Assembly: GCA_020832465.1 (NCBI GenBank)
Contig: JAFIER010000039.1
Location: 1 to 64,000, forward strand
Source of the DNA: Bernardetiaceae bacterium
GTDB lineage: Bacteria > Bacteroidota > Bacteroidia > Cytophagales > Bernardetiaceae
DNA length: 64,000 nt
Direction: 5' to 3'
The translations under genes were made by a program, and so were the position numbers. The number at the start of each line of letters is the position of its first letter. Position 1 is the first letter of the stretch. The notes beneath the pieces are model-generated. The model was not told where the DNA came from, did no database searches, and saw only the letters and a program-made list of their open reading frames with translations. Shown here in pieces: positions 26,729 to 35,746 of the stretch.

Positions 26729-26914
26729 AAAAAGCAGGTTACAATTATTTTTTGTAAATTACGGATTCTCAAAATCAAAAGAACTAATTTTTTAGCAATT
26801 ATCAAACGAAAAAAGTTAGTTTGATGTTAGTTGTTCATATTCTTTCATATTCTTTGCTCGGACAAAGATTTGAAGTTTGAAAAAAATCCAAAACTAAACG
26901 TTTTATATAAATAT

Positions 26915-29900
26915 ATGCAGCCTCAAAAAGATTCTAATCCTGTGCTCGAGGAGTTGCGTGCTTATAAGCGCAAACACTATAAAAACCAAATCATAAAAGG
27001 TAGCCTTTTGGCAGTATCGACCTTTCTTACAGCTTTTGCCTTAGTCAATATGTTGGAATACTTCGGCAACTTTAACTCTGCTTTACGCGCCGTACTCTTC
27101 TATGGCTTTTTAAGTGTGAGTGCTTTTTCGCTTTTATATTGGGTGCTGCGCCCTGCTTACCATCTTCTTGATGAGAAAAAGCAAATTAGCAACAGCGAAG
27201 CTGCTAAGCGCATCGGGAGTTTTTTCCCCGAAGTGAGCGACCGCCTGCTCAATATTTTGCAATTACAAGAACTGGCGCAAAGTCATCAATCAGACTTGGT
27301 GCGTGCGGGTCTGAATCAAAAAACTTCTCAAATATCTCACGTGCGCTTTACCCAAGCGATTGATTATAAGAAAAACCGTAAATATTTGCGTTTTTTGATT
27401 TTCCCTCTTATCGGAATTGGTTTGTTGGCACTTATTATTCCAAATCTTTTTGTAGAGAGTACAACGAGACTGATTCGTTATAATGAATCTTTCGAACCTA
27501 CCATGCCTTTTTCTTTTGCCATACAAAATAGCGAAATGACGGCATTCAAAAACGAAGACTTTAACCTAAGGCTTAGCCTTGAGGGCGAAAGTATCCCTGC
27601 CGAGATTTTTCTCTTTACAGAAAATGGAAGACGCATCAAACTCCTCAAAAACGACGAAGGACTTTTTGCTTATGATTTCAAAAACGTACAGCGAGACTTT
27701 AAGTTTTCTTTTGAAGCAGCTGGTTTTCACTCTTCTGAAAAAAAGGTAAGCGTACTCGAGCGTCCTAATTTGAGTAATTTCAATATTTATCTCTCTTACC
27801 CTGCTTATACAGGCAAGAAAGATGAACGTTTGGAAAATACAGGTAATCTTACCGTACCCGCAGGTACAAAAGTGCTTTGGAATCTCAAAACAAGAGAAAC
27901 CGAAAGTATGCAAATTAGCCTGCAAGAACCCGAAACCATTATTATTGAGGCTAAAAATGCTGGAGACGGACTTTTTGAAGCCGAAAAAAGAGCCATGCAG
28001 TCCACGCCTTACGAAATAAAACTTACAAACAAATATAGCGATAACAAAGAAAAAATTGCATATTTTATGCAAGTTATCCCTGATGCACACCCTAAAGTTA
28101 CGCTCAGCCAAATGCAAGATTCCGTACTTTACGACTATGTGGTAGTCGGCGGAACAGCTTCTGATGACTATGGTATTTCAAAGTTACAACTCAAATACCG
28201 CATTTTTAAAGAGGGTAATAAAGATAAAAACCCGCAGTATAAAACCGTTGCACTTCCCCATAATAAAGCGGCTATTAATCAGCAGTACTTCCACCAACTC
28301 GATGTAAAAGAATTGAATTTACAGCCGGGTGATAAACTCGAATACTTTGTCGAAGTTTGGGATAACGACGGCGTAAACGGTAGTAAAAGTAGCCGTACGG
28401 GTATGTATGCTTTCGAAGTCCCCTCTAAAAAAGCACTAAGAGAAGAGGTAAAACAGAGCAGTGAAAATACAGAAAAGCAAATTGATAAAGCCCACGAAGA
28501 AGCGAAAGATTTGCAGTCTGAAATTCAAAAAATGCAAGATAAACTCAAAGGCAAAAAAGAACTCACTTGGGAGGACAAAAAGCAACTCGAAGAGCTACTC
28601 AAAAAACACGAAAAGCTCAAAAAAGAAATCGAGAATATGCAGTCTGAAAACAAAAACCTCAACAAAAAGCAAGAAAGATTTAGTGAGGAAGAAAAACGCA
28701 TTGCCGAAAAAGCAGAGCAGTTGCAAAAACTCATGGACGACCTGCTCGATGACGAGATGAAAGCACTTTACGAAAAACTCAACGAACTCCTCGACGAAAA
28801 TGCACCGCCAGAGGATATCCAAGAAATATTAGACAAATTACAAAAGAAAGAAGACAACCTCGAGAAAGAACTCGATCGTGCCCTCGAGATGTTTAAGCAA
28901 CTGCAATTTGATAAAAAACTCGAAGACCTCGCTAAACAACTCGAAGAACTTGCGCAAAAGCAAGAACAACTCGCCGAAGAAAACAAAGATGCAAAAGACG
29001 ATAAAAATAAGGCGAAAGACGACAAAAATGACAAAGGCAAAGACGAGGATAGCAAAGAGCAAGAGGCAAAGCAAGACGATAGCAATGCTAAAGAGGCAGA
29101 CCAAGAAAATCAAGAGTCGGACAGCAGCAAAGACCAAAAGCAGGATAACAAATCCGATGAAAACTCCACTGATAGCCAAGATGCAAAAGAAAAGCAAGAA
29201 GAGCTAAACAAAGAGTTTGAGGACATCAAAGAACAGCTCGAAGAGCTTGATAAAATGAACGAGGACATGAAAAAGCCGCGTGATATGGACGATATGAAAG
29301 AAAAGCAAGAAGACATCGAGCAAGATATGCAAGATGCCTCCGAGCAAATGGAGCAAAATCAGCCACAAAAAGCCTCTGAATCGCAGCAAAAAGCAGGAGA
29401 AAAAATGAAGCAAATGGCTATGCAAATGCAGCAAATGATGCAAAGTGCACAAATGGAACAAATGATGGAGGACTATAACACCCTGCGTCAAATCCTTGAA
29501 AATTTGCTCACACTCTCTTTCGACCAAGAGGACGTAATGCGTGGCTTTAGAGAAGTAAAGCAAAGAGACCCTCGTTTTATTGATTTGAGCCAAAAACAAC
29601 TCAAACTCGCCGACGATGCCAAAATCGTAGAGGATAGTTTGCGTGCACTCGCTTCAAGGGTATTCCAACTCGAGGCTTTTGTTATGCGCGAACTCACTGA
29701 TATGAACGACTACATGGGGCAAGCAACCTTTCAAATCAAAGAACGCCGACCTGATATCGCCGCCAGTAAGCAGCAGCGTGCCATGACCTCTATGAATAAC
29801 CTCGCCCTGATGCTCGATGACGTAATGGATCAAATGCAACAGCAAATGGGAATGGCTATGCCCGGACAGCAAATGTCCAATATGCCAAAAGGAAAACCTA

Positions 29901-30415
29901 ACCTCGGACAAATGCAGCAGTCCTTGAACGAACAAATTTCCGAACTCAAAAAATCAGGAAAATCAGGACGTAAAATGTCCGAAGATTTAGCTAAAATCGC
30001 TGCACAGCAAGAAATGATACGTAGAGCATTAGAAAAAGCAGGTAAAGATAAAGGCAACAAAGACGGCGGAAAAGAAGGCGACGGCGGTAGCTACGGAGAC
30101 CTCATCAAAGAAATGGAAAAAACCGAAGAAGACCTCGTCAATAAACGCCTTACACAAGAACTTATAGAACGCCAACAGCAAATTCTGACACGATTGCTCG
30201 AGTCTGAAAAAGCCGAACGCGAGCGCGAACTCGATAAAGAGCGTGAAGCCGAGCAAGTCAAAGACCAAAAAAGACGCAAAGCGCCAAGTGAGTTTTCAGA
30301 ATATTTTAAGCTCAAAGAACGACAAGTCGAACTGCTCAAAACTATTCCGCCTGCGCTAAGCCCATATTACAAGCAAAAAGTCAATGAGTACTTTGAAAAA
30401 CTCGACGAACTTTAA
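26915..30415 (+). CDS. DUF4175-type large membrane protein with coiled coil
   Basis: A 1166-residue protein. Two hydrophobic segments near residues 25-75 and one near 160 anchor the N-terminus. A beta-rich extracytoplasmic part follows (APTEIF-like repeats, YPAYTGKKDERL, DYVVVGGTASDDYGISKLQLKY). Residues about 515-960 are a long charged coiled coil and low-complexity region rich in K, E, D and Q. The C-terminus is again helical (LTQELIERQQQILTRLLES). This is the DUF4175 layout found in Bacteroidota, function unsettled. The start at 26915 (MQPQKDSNP) is chosen over an upstream ATG at 26831 because the extra residues do not look coding. Confidence 0.8.
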   Translation: MQPQKDSNPVLEELRAYKRKHYKNQIIKGSLLAVSTFLTAFALVNMLEYFGNFNSALRAVLFYGFLSVSAFSLLYWVLRPAYHLLDEKKQISNSEAAKRIGSFFPEVSDRLLNILQLQELAQSHQSDLVRAGLNQKTSQISHVRFTQAIDYKKNRKYLRFLIFPLIGIGLLALIIPNLFVESTTRLIRYNESFEPTMPFSFAIQNSEMTAFKNEDFNLRLSLEGESIPAEIFLFTENGRRIKLLKNDEGLFAYDFKNVQRDFKFSFEAAGFHSSEKKVSVLERPNLSNFNIYLSYPAYTGKKDERLENTGNLTVPAGTKVLWNLKTRETESMQISLQEPETIIIEAKNAGDGLFEAEKRAMQSTPYEIKLTNKYSDNKEKIAYFMQVIPDAHPKVTLSQMQDSVLYDYVVVGGTASDDYGISKLQLKYRIFKEGNKDKNPQYKTVALPHNKAAINQQYFHQLDVKELNLQPGDKLEYFVEVWDNDGVNGSKSSRTGMYAFEVPSKKALREEVKQSSENTEKQIDKAHEEAKDLQSEIQKMQDKLKGKKELTWEDKKQLEELLKKHEKLKKEIENMQSENKNLNKKQERFSEEEKRIAEKAEQLQKLMDDLLDDEMKALYEKLNELLDENAPPEDIQEILDKLQKKEDNLEKELDRALEMFKQLQFDKKLEDLAKQLEELAQKQEQLAEENKDAKDDKNKAKDDKNDKGKDEDSKEQEAKQDDSNAKEADQENQESDSSKDQKQDNKSDENSTDSQDAKEKQEELNKEFEDIKEQLEELDKMNEDMKKPRDMDDMKEKQEDIEQDMQDASEQMEQNQPQKASESQQKAGEKMKQMAMQMQQMMQSAQMEQMMEDYNTLRQILENLLTLSFDQEDVMRGFREVKQRDPRFIDLSQKQLKLADDAKIVEDSLRALASRVFQLEAFVMRELTDMNDYMGQATFQIKERRPDIAASKQQRAMTSMNNLALMLDDVMDQMQQQMGMAMPGQQMSNMPKGKPNLGQMQQSLNEQISELKKSGKSGRKMSEDLAKIAAQQEMIRRALEKAGKDKGNKDGGKEGDGGSYGDLIKEMEKTEEDLVNKRLTQELIERQQQILTRLLESEKAERERELDKEREAEQVKDQKRRKAPSEFSEYFKLKERQVELLKTIPPALSPYYKQKVNEYFEKLDEL

Positions 30416-30425
30416 AATTTATAGC

Positions 30426-30532
30426 TGTAGCCCGAAGCTCCAGCTTCGGAAAAGCATCAAGAACTAACAGTTTTCAAAAAACTGTTAGTTCCCGATGCTA
30501 TCTAAGTCGATTTGCCCACTTGACATACACCC
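30426..30532. repeat. Repeat family C right end joined to a GAAGCTC-type hairpin
   Basis: CTGTAGCCCGAAGCTCCAGC (30426 onward), GCATCAAGAACTAACAGTTTT/AAAACTGTTAGTTCCCGATGC-type core arms, then the right end CACTTGACATACACCC. The GCCCGAAGCTCC motif also occurs inside the element at 37660. The end abuts the helicase leader. A GTG at 30533 would give a spurious longer helicase start. Confidence 0.65.
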
Positions 30533-30568
30533 GTGGGGTTTACTTATCTATTCATTAAATCTATATTC

Positions 30569-31891
30569 ATGACCTTTTCAGATTTCAAACTCAATAAGCA
30601 ACTTCTCAACGCTATCGAAGAAGCGGGCTATACCACACCTACGCCCATTCAAAAAAAGGCAATTCCACTGGTCTTAGCGGGGCACGATATTATCGGAATT
30701 GCACAAACTGGTACGGGCAAAACCGCAGCTTTTGCATTGCCTATGCTTATGAAAATCAAATACGCACAAGGTACACAACCCCGTGGACTTATCCTTGCGC
30801 CTACACGTGAGTTGGTGATGCAAATCCAAGAAGAGGTTAAAAAGTTTTCTATTTATACAGATTTGAGAAGCGTAGCCCTTTATGGAGGTCCGAGTGTGCG
30901 CACCCAAGGCGAAGCCATAAGTGCAGGTATAGATATTGTCGTAGCTACACCGCAGAGATTTTGGGATATATACAAACAAGGCTATATCGATAGCCGTAAA
31001 ATCCAAATGATGGTGATGGACGAAGCAGATAGAATGATGGATATGGGATTCATGCCCCAAATTCGACGAATTTTAGAAATCGTACCCGCAAAAAAGCGAC
31101 AGAATATGTTATTCTCGGCAACCATGCCCGCTAAAGTACTCGCACTTGCTGATGAGTTTTTAAAATTCCCTGAAAGAATAGAAATTAGCCCGCAGGCAAC
31201 CGCCGCCACTACGGTCAAGCAAATGCGTTATGCCGTTCCGAATATCAAAAGCAAAATAAACCTCCTTGCTTATTTGCTCCAAGACAAAGAAAAATTTAGT
31301 AGGGTCATGGTTTTTGCCAAAACTAAAACTACGGCAAACAATATTTATAAGTTTTTGGTGCGTAAAGTGGATACTGATGTACGAGTCATTCATGCAAACA
31401 AAGACCAAAATGCACGTATCAATGCTATGAAGGATTTTAAAGCTGGGAATATTCGTATCTTGGTTACTACAGATATTGCCGCTCGTGGCATTGATATTAG
31501 TATGGTTACGCAAGTGATTAACTTCGATGTGCCACATCAGTCAGAGGATTATGTACACCGTATTGGGCGCACGGGGCGCGCCGAGCAACTTGGCGAAGCC
31601 ATTACATTTTTTAATATTGCTGAAGATCCTCTTATCAAAAGCATCGAACAGCTCATCAGAGAAGAGATTCCAGTGCTTCCTTATCCCGAAGAAGTGCCGC
31701 TCGAACCCACTCCTTTCGTCGAACAACAAGAAATGCTACGTGCTTTGGATATGCGTAAGCAAAGAGAAGACCCCGAGTACAAAGGTGCATTTCACGAAAA
31801 AAAGAAATACGTGCATAAAAGACCAAAACCCAAAGCTAAAATCAAAGGAGGAGGGCAAAGCAACAAAAATAGAAAACACAATCGTAAATAA
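30569..31891 (+). CDS. DEAD-box ATP-dependent RNA helicase
   Basis: A 440-residue RNA helicase of the RhlE/CsdA-like group, unwinding structured RNA during ribosome assembly or cold growth. Motif Q is TTPTPIQKKAIP, motif I AQTGTGKTAAF near residue 47, Ia PTRELVMQ, motif II MDEADRMMDMGF near 152, motif III SATMPAK, and motif VI HRIGRTGR near 331. The C-terminal tail is basic (KKKYVHKRPKPKAKIKGGG), probably for RNA contact. The start ATG at 30569 is chosen over a GTG inside the repeat end. Confidence 0.93.
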   Translation: MTFSDFKLNKQLLNAIEEAGYTTPTPIQKKAIPLVLAGHDIIGIAQTGTGKTAAFALPMLMKIKYAQGTQPRGLILAPTRELVMQIQEEVKKFSIYTDLRSVALYGGPSVRTQGEAISAGIDIVVATPQRFWDIYKQGYIDSRKIQMMVMDEADRMMDMGFMPQIRRILEIVPAKKRQNMLFSATMPAKVLALADEFLKFPERIEISPQATAATTVKQMRYAVPNIKSKINLLAYLLQDKEKFSRVMVFAKTKTTANNIYKFLVRKVDTDVRVIHANKDQNARINAMKDFKAGNIRILVTTDIAARGIDISMVTQVINFDVPHQSEDYVHRIGRTGRAEQLGEAITFFNIAEDPLIKSIEQLIREEIPVLPYPEEVPLEPTPFVEQQEMLRALDMRKQREDPEYKGAFHEKKKYVHKRPKPKAKIKGGGQSNKNRKHNRK

Positions 31892-31927
31892 GCACCATAC
31901 TAATAGAGATTATCCCCTTTATTTTTC

Positions 31928-32018
31928 GGTAGTGTATAACAAGTAATGCTTAGAACTAACAGTTCTTTGAGAACTGTTAGTTTTGAAAGACTTTGAGCAT
32001 TACATCTTTAAGACTACC
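31928..32018 (+). mobile_element. MITE family A, copy 3 (91 bp)
   Basis: Identical at all 91 positions to the copies at 3911 and 8456. It is flanked by TATTTTTC at 31920-31927 and 32019-32026, the third different perfect 8-bp duplication. It lies 36 bases after the helicase stop, immediately before a family B/C chimeric repeat. Confidence 0.92.
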
Positions 32019-32035
32019 TATTTTTCTACTCCATT

Positions 32036-32168
32036 CATACTACTGTACATTTTTCCATAGCGTGGGGTTTGCAAACCTCACGCTATGGAAAAATGGGCTT
32101 AGAAATAATATTTCTTTGAGAAATGTTATTTTATTGCTGGGCTACTTTAGGAAAGTTGTCGTACTCCC
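32036..32168. repeat. Chimeric repeat: family B left end, family C right end
   Basis: Left part CATACTACTGTACATTTTTC and the CATAGCGTGGGGTTTGC/GCAAACCTCACGCTATG hairpin are family B. The core AGAAATAATATTTC/GAAATGTTATTT is shared. The right part GGGCTACTTTAGGAAAGTTG TCGTACTCCC matches the family C end at 37799-37828, not the family B AGTAGTA end. Confidence 0.7.
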
Positions 32169-32201
32169 AATAGCATCATTGCTATGAGGCATCATTTATG
32201 T

Positions 32202-33122
32202 TTACAACTCGTATTCTTTTGCCCAGCTTTCACGCTCGGCTTCTGTCCAAAGACTTGGAAAAAATTTGCGTTGTTGAAACTTAGGGTGTAAATATTTTTT
32301 CCATTCCGAACCGCCTGTAGCCGCTATTACGCTGTCTTTGCTTTCTAAATAATGCCGAGCAGTACTTAGATGTGTCATGGGCCAAGCGATATTATAAAGA
32401 TAATCAAACTGGCGAAGCAGTGCTTTTAGCTCTTCTGAAAGTGGCATAGATAAAATTTTACGCTCGAAAGTCTTGCCTTTGACCTGCTCAGCAACTGCGA
32501 TAAAACTATCTAAATAACGGGCTTCAAATTGGCTCAAAGTGAGTGTTTTTTTGCCCGTTTGGCGGTTAAGCCCCGCATCTTTCCAATAAATATGCTCAAA
32601 ATACTCCTCCGTAGTAGGGGTTGTGCTTATGCGTGTTTTTCCCTTTTCATTGATGAGATTGGGTAGCTCCGTGCAATATAATTCTATATATCGAAATTGT
32701 GCACTTTGAAACCCACTTGCAGGTGTAAGCGTCATGCGAAATTTATTGTAGTCTTCATGGCTCATACCGACTTTCATAATATCAAAAGAGTTGATAAGCA
32801 TTTCAGTATAGCGATTGATACGCCGTGTTTTGTCTAAAATAAGTGAGTTTGTAGGTTCTTCTTCTGCGACAATTTGTTTTACTTCATGTAAGATGAGCTT
32901 GAGGTAAAGCTCCGTAATTTGATGATAAATAATAAAAATTTCTTCATCTTTGTAGTCCGTACGTGGCTTTTGTAGCGAGAGTAGTGTATCGATTTCTACA
33001 TAATCCCAATAGTTAATGGGCTTTGCCTCGAGGAGGCCTTTGAGGTAGTGCATAGGATTTTCACCCAAGTTTTCGTACTTGTTACAAATTGACTCGACGA
33101 GCGTTTTGAGTTCTTTGTTCAT
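32202..33122 (-). CDS. kynA: Tryptophan 2,3-dioxygenase
   Basis: A 306-residue heme dioxygenase opening the indole ring of tryptophan to N-formylkynurenine, the first step of the kynurenine pathway. INYWDYVEIDTLLSLQKPRT near residue 36, EEIFIIYHQITELYLKLILHE near 60 (quoted as blocks EEIFIIYHQITELY and LKLILHE, with the active-site His), and SGFQSAQFRYIE near 136 are family signatures. WPMTHLSTARHYLESKDSV near 243 carries the heme-ligand His region, followed by ATGGSEWKKYLHPKFQQRKF. No other kynurenine genes are nearby. Confidence 0.94.
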   Translation of the reverse strand: MNKELKTLVESICNKYENLGENPMHYLKGLLEAKPINYWDYVEIDTLLSLQKPRTDYKDEEIFIIYHQITELYLKLILHEVKQIVAEEEPTNSLILDKTRRINRYTEMLINSFDIMKVGMSHEDYNKFRMTLTPASGFQSAQFRYIELYCTELPNLINEKGKTRISTTPTTEEYFEHIYWKDAGLNRQTGKKTLTLSQFEARYLDSFIAVAEQVKGKTFERKILSMPLSEELKALLRQFDYLYNIAWPMTHLSTARHYLESKDSVIAATGGSEWKKYLHPKFQQRKFFPSLWTEAERESWAKEYEL

Positions 33123-33213
33123 AAAATTTTTTGTATTTTATTGTTGTATTGTGTTGTTATAAAAATAATTGTTACAAGCTTTGCGCAATAAATCTATCTA
33201 AAAAAATGAAGCC

Positions 33214-33939
33214 ATGACCCAACAAGACCGCAAGCATATTCGCGCTTTGCAGCAGAAAAAATATAGACAATCTGAACGGCTTTTTATTGTAGAGGGCGAA
33301 AAGCTACTCTTAGAGCTGAGTAAGTCTGATTTTAAAATAGAAAAACTTTATGCAACTTCGGACTTTGCCCAAAGTTACGCATCTAACTTTGATACAAATA
33401 TAGCTATTGTATCGGAAAAAGAGCTATTGCGAAGTGGCACTTTCAAAACAAATAAAGCGGGGCTTGCGATAGTGCGTATGCCTTTGCATCAAAAAATACA
33501 GCAAAAGGGCTACGCCCTTATTTTAGATTCGCTACGCGACCCTGGCAATTTAGGTACGATTATTCGGATTGCAGATTGGTATGCTATTACAGAGATCATC
33601 TGCTCGGAGGATTCAGTAGATGTATTTAATCCTAAGGTTGTAGCAGCTTCTATGGGTTCGGTATTTCGTGTACCTGTTTTTTACGAAGATATAACTACCT
33701 ACCTTCAAAATTATCCTTTTCCGATACTCGGAACTTTTCTCGACGGTAAATCCGTCTATGATTTTGATTTTCCTTCCGAAGCGGCTATTTTGATAGGTAG
33801 CGAATCGCATGGCATATCGCCTATACAAGCAGGGTCAGTGCATCACCGTCTGCATATTCCCGCTTTTGGCAAAGCCGAGTCATTAAATGCCGCAGTAGCT
33901 ACAGCTATTATTTGCGACAACTGGCGTAGAAGTAAATAA
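33214..33939 (+). CDS. TrmH/SpoU family RNA 2'-O-methyltransferase
   Basis: A 241-residue SPOUT methyltransferase, probably modifying 23S rRNA or tRNA. The N-terminal substrate domain has RALQQKKYRQSERLFIVEGE near residue 10, typical of RlmB/TsnR-like proteins. The knotted catalytic domain has LILDSLRDPGNLGTIIRIAD near 105 (motif 1, Arg), LIGSESHGIS near 191 (motif 2) and IPAFGKAESLNAAVATAII near 212 (motif 3). The target nucleotide cannot be assigned. Confidence 0.9.
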   Translation: MTQQDRKHIRALQQKKYRQSERLFIVEGEKLLLELSKSDFKIEKLYATSDFAQSYASNFDTNIAIVSEKELLRSGTFKTNKAGLAIVRMPLHQKIQQKGYALILDSLRDPGNLGTIIRIADWYAITEIICSEDSVDVFNPKVVAASMGSVFRVPVFYEDITTYLQNYPFPILGTFLDGKSVYDFDFPSEAAILIGSESHGISPIQAGSVHHRLHIPAFGKAESLNAAVATAIICDNWRRSK

Positions 33940-33971
33940 GAACTAACAGTTGCCATAGCACTGTTAGTTCT
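33939..33971. terminator. Perfect 12-bp AACTAACAGT hairpin after the methyltransferase gene
   Basis: AGAACTAACAGT, 9-base loop, ACTGTTAGTTCT. It starts on the stop codon's last base. The arm sequence equals the family A and C core hairpin. It can act as a terminator for either convergent gene although no long T tract follows. A TCTAGTAGTAG fragment like the family B end follows at 33993. Confidence 0.6.
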
Positions 33972-34017
33972 ACAATGATTTTAAAGCGAGTCTGTCTAGT
34001 AGTAGTTTTTCCCTCGT

Positions 34018-35019
34018 TTAAAAAATAGTAACTTGGGGTTTGTTATCCAAAATGCTTTCTATTTCTTGTTTTATGCCCTCGTCGAGTTTATGAAATACTT
34101 CTATTGCTTTCATATTTTCTTTGACTTGCTCTACTTTTGAAGCCCCTGTAATGGCAGTGCTTACATTAGGATTGCACAAGCACCAAGCAATAGCGAGCTG
34201 TGCCATGGTAGCGTCGAGGTCTTTGGCAATAGCAGTGAGTTTGCGAATTGTTTCTTGGTAAGTCATCGCTTTTTCTCCTACAAGGAGTGCTTTAAGCCAT
34301 TCCATACCAGGGGTTTTATCTGCAAGTTCGGCGCGGGAGTTTGCAAGTGAAGGATTATCCAAATACTTTCCAGTGAGCAAGCCTGAGGCGAGTGGCGACC
34401 AGATTGTAGTGCCGATTTGCTCGTCTTCGAAGAGTCTATCGTATTCTTTTTCCATTTTTTCTCGGTGCAACATGTGATACTGCGGCTGTTCCATTGTGGG
34501 CGGTATGAGGTGGTTGGCTTTTGCAAATCCAATAGCGGCTTGAATTTCTTGGGCTGACCACTCGGACGTACCCCAGTACAAAATTTTGCCTTGTTGCACA
34601 AGGTTGTGCATAGTCCATACGGTTTCCTCTATAGGCGTATGACGGTCGGGGCGGTGGCAGAAAAAGAAATCTAAATATTCGAGTTCGAATCGCTTAAGTG
34701 CGGCGTGGCAGGCTTCTACGACGTGCTTGCGCGATAATCCCCGCTGATTGGGTAGCTTGCCACCCCAAAATACTTTACTTGAGACAAGGTAAGTATCTCT
34801 TGACCAGCCTTCTTCTTTCAAAATTTTGCCCATAACACGCTCGGATTCACCTTGTGCATAGACCTCTGCATTATCAAAAAAATTAACACCCGCATCGTAA
34901 GCCTCACGCATACAATCACGCGCAATATTGGCTTCTATCTGATTGCCAAAAGTAAGCCAAGAGCCAAAAGAGAGTGCACTTACTTGCACGCCTGCTTTTC
35001 CTAAACGTCTATATTCCAT
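34018..35019 (-). CDS. Aldo/keto reductase (voltage-gated K+ channel beta-subunit-like)
   Basis: A 333-residue NADPH-dependent oxidoreductase of the AKR6/YghZ-like branch. MEYRRLGKAGVQVSALSFGS opens it. Catalytic residues lie in DAGVNFFDNAEVYAQGESE (Asp, Tyr near residue 54), SSKVFWGG (Lys near 81) and DFFFCHRPDRHTPIEET (His near 116). The C-terminal cofactor loop is NPNVSTAITGASKVEQVKEN. Such enzymes reduce aldehydes; the physiological substrate is unknown. Monocistronic. Confidence 0.92.
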   Translation of the reverse strand: MEYRRLGKAGVQVSALSFGSWLTFGNQIEANIARDCMREAYDAGVNFFDNAEVYAQGESERVMGKILKEEGWSRDTYLVSSKVFWGGKLPNQRGLSRKHVVEACHAALKRFELEYLDFFFCHRPDRHTPIEETVWTMHNLVQQGKILYWGTSEWSAQEIQAAIGFAKANHLIPPTMEQPQYHMLHREKMEKEYDRLFEDEQIGTTIWSPLASGLLTGKYLDNPSLANSRAELADKTPGMEWLKALLVGEKAMTYQETIRKLTAIAKDLDATMAQLAIAWCLCNPNVSTAITGASKVEQVKENMKAIEVFHKLDEGIKQEIESILDNKPQVTIF

Positions 35020-35148
35020 CGTATTTGTTTTTGTATGAATAAATTTGTTTTATACTTTGAGTTTTGCGCCACTTTGATAAAGTTTTAAACTTACGCAAAG
35101 TTAAGCAAGCCTATAAAGCTTTATTAAATAAAAAAAACTGCTTTTGGT

Positions 35149-35178
35149 TTTGATTTTCACAAAAAATGGTTATTTTTG
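35149..35178 (+). promoter_or_regulatory. Bacteroidota-type promoter upstream of the 35223 gene
   Basis: TTTG at 35149-35152, an 18-base spacer, and TATTTTTG at 35171-35178 match the -33/-7 consensus TTTG...TAnnTTTG. The first gene starts 45 bases downstream. Confidence 0.65.
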
Positions 35179-35222
35179 GAATTATACTATTTAATTCACG
35201 CTACCTAAATTGAGTAGAACTT

Positions 35223-35573
35223 ATGTCAGAAGAGAAAAGCAGCGGCTTACCCGCTTTTATTAAGCGCGTTCAAGATGGGGTTGTAAATCTTACCACTCTT
35301 GAAATAAAAACTATTGTTGGCGATTTTGATGTCAATGCTAAAGATGATATTACGCCACGTGCCAATACTGATTTTAAAGTTATGAGCAGCCGCATCAATT
35401 TGATTGCTGGCGATGTGACGGCTTATATCAGTAATGATATGCTCGAAGATAGCCACGAATGGGTGAGAAATTTCCATGCACACAAAGAAGAAAAAGGACA
35501 TGAAATTATCAATGCCAATATTCAAACCATTATATCGCTCATAGAGCTATACAAACGTAGCCAAAAAGAATAA
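35223..35573 (+). CDS. Hypothetical protein, 116 residues (GDVTxYxxN family, short)
   Basis: Not recognised. Soluble, no signal. NLTTLEIKTIVGDFDVNAKD is followed by a segment KVMSSRINLIAGDVTAYISN (residues about 53-72) and a helical C-terminus. The GDVTAYISN block and the spacing after it recur near the C-terminus of the next gene's product (GDVTSYVTN), so the two share a domain. It has its own promoter. Function unknown; it may form a hetero-oligomer with its neighbour (inference). Confidence 0.7.
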   Translation: MSEEKSSGLPAFIKRVQDGVVNLTTLEIKTIVGDFDVNAKDDITPRANTDFKVMSSRINLIAGDVTAYISNDMLEDSHEWVRNFHAHKEEKGHEIINANIQTIISLIELYKRSQKE

Positions 35574-35746
35574 GCATGCTAAGGCAGTAAGTAGGGCTTA
35601 ATTATATACTGAAAATAAGTAAGTTACAAACTGCCAAATGGCTCATAACTTTTGTTTTGTGTTATCAAAATATTTACTCAATCCAAGCTTTAGGCATAGA
35701 GGCGTTATATCTACATAAGGCTTTTGTGTAGGCTCATTTTCGACTT

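Noticed and set aside
28461-30339. Many long frames on both strands in the DUF4175 gene
   Set aside because: They mirror the K/E/D/Q-rich coding sequence of the real gene; compositions (Ser/Phe/Leu-only or Lys/Ser-only) are artefacts.
3000-33000. Transposase gene for the MITE families
   Set aside because: The only transposase-like protein (58986-60248) is of the Rpn/PD-(D/E)XK type, without matching terminal repeats, so it is not a credible source of family A, B or C.
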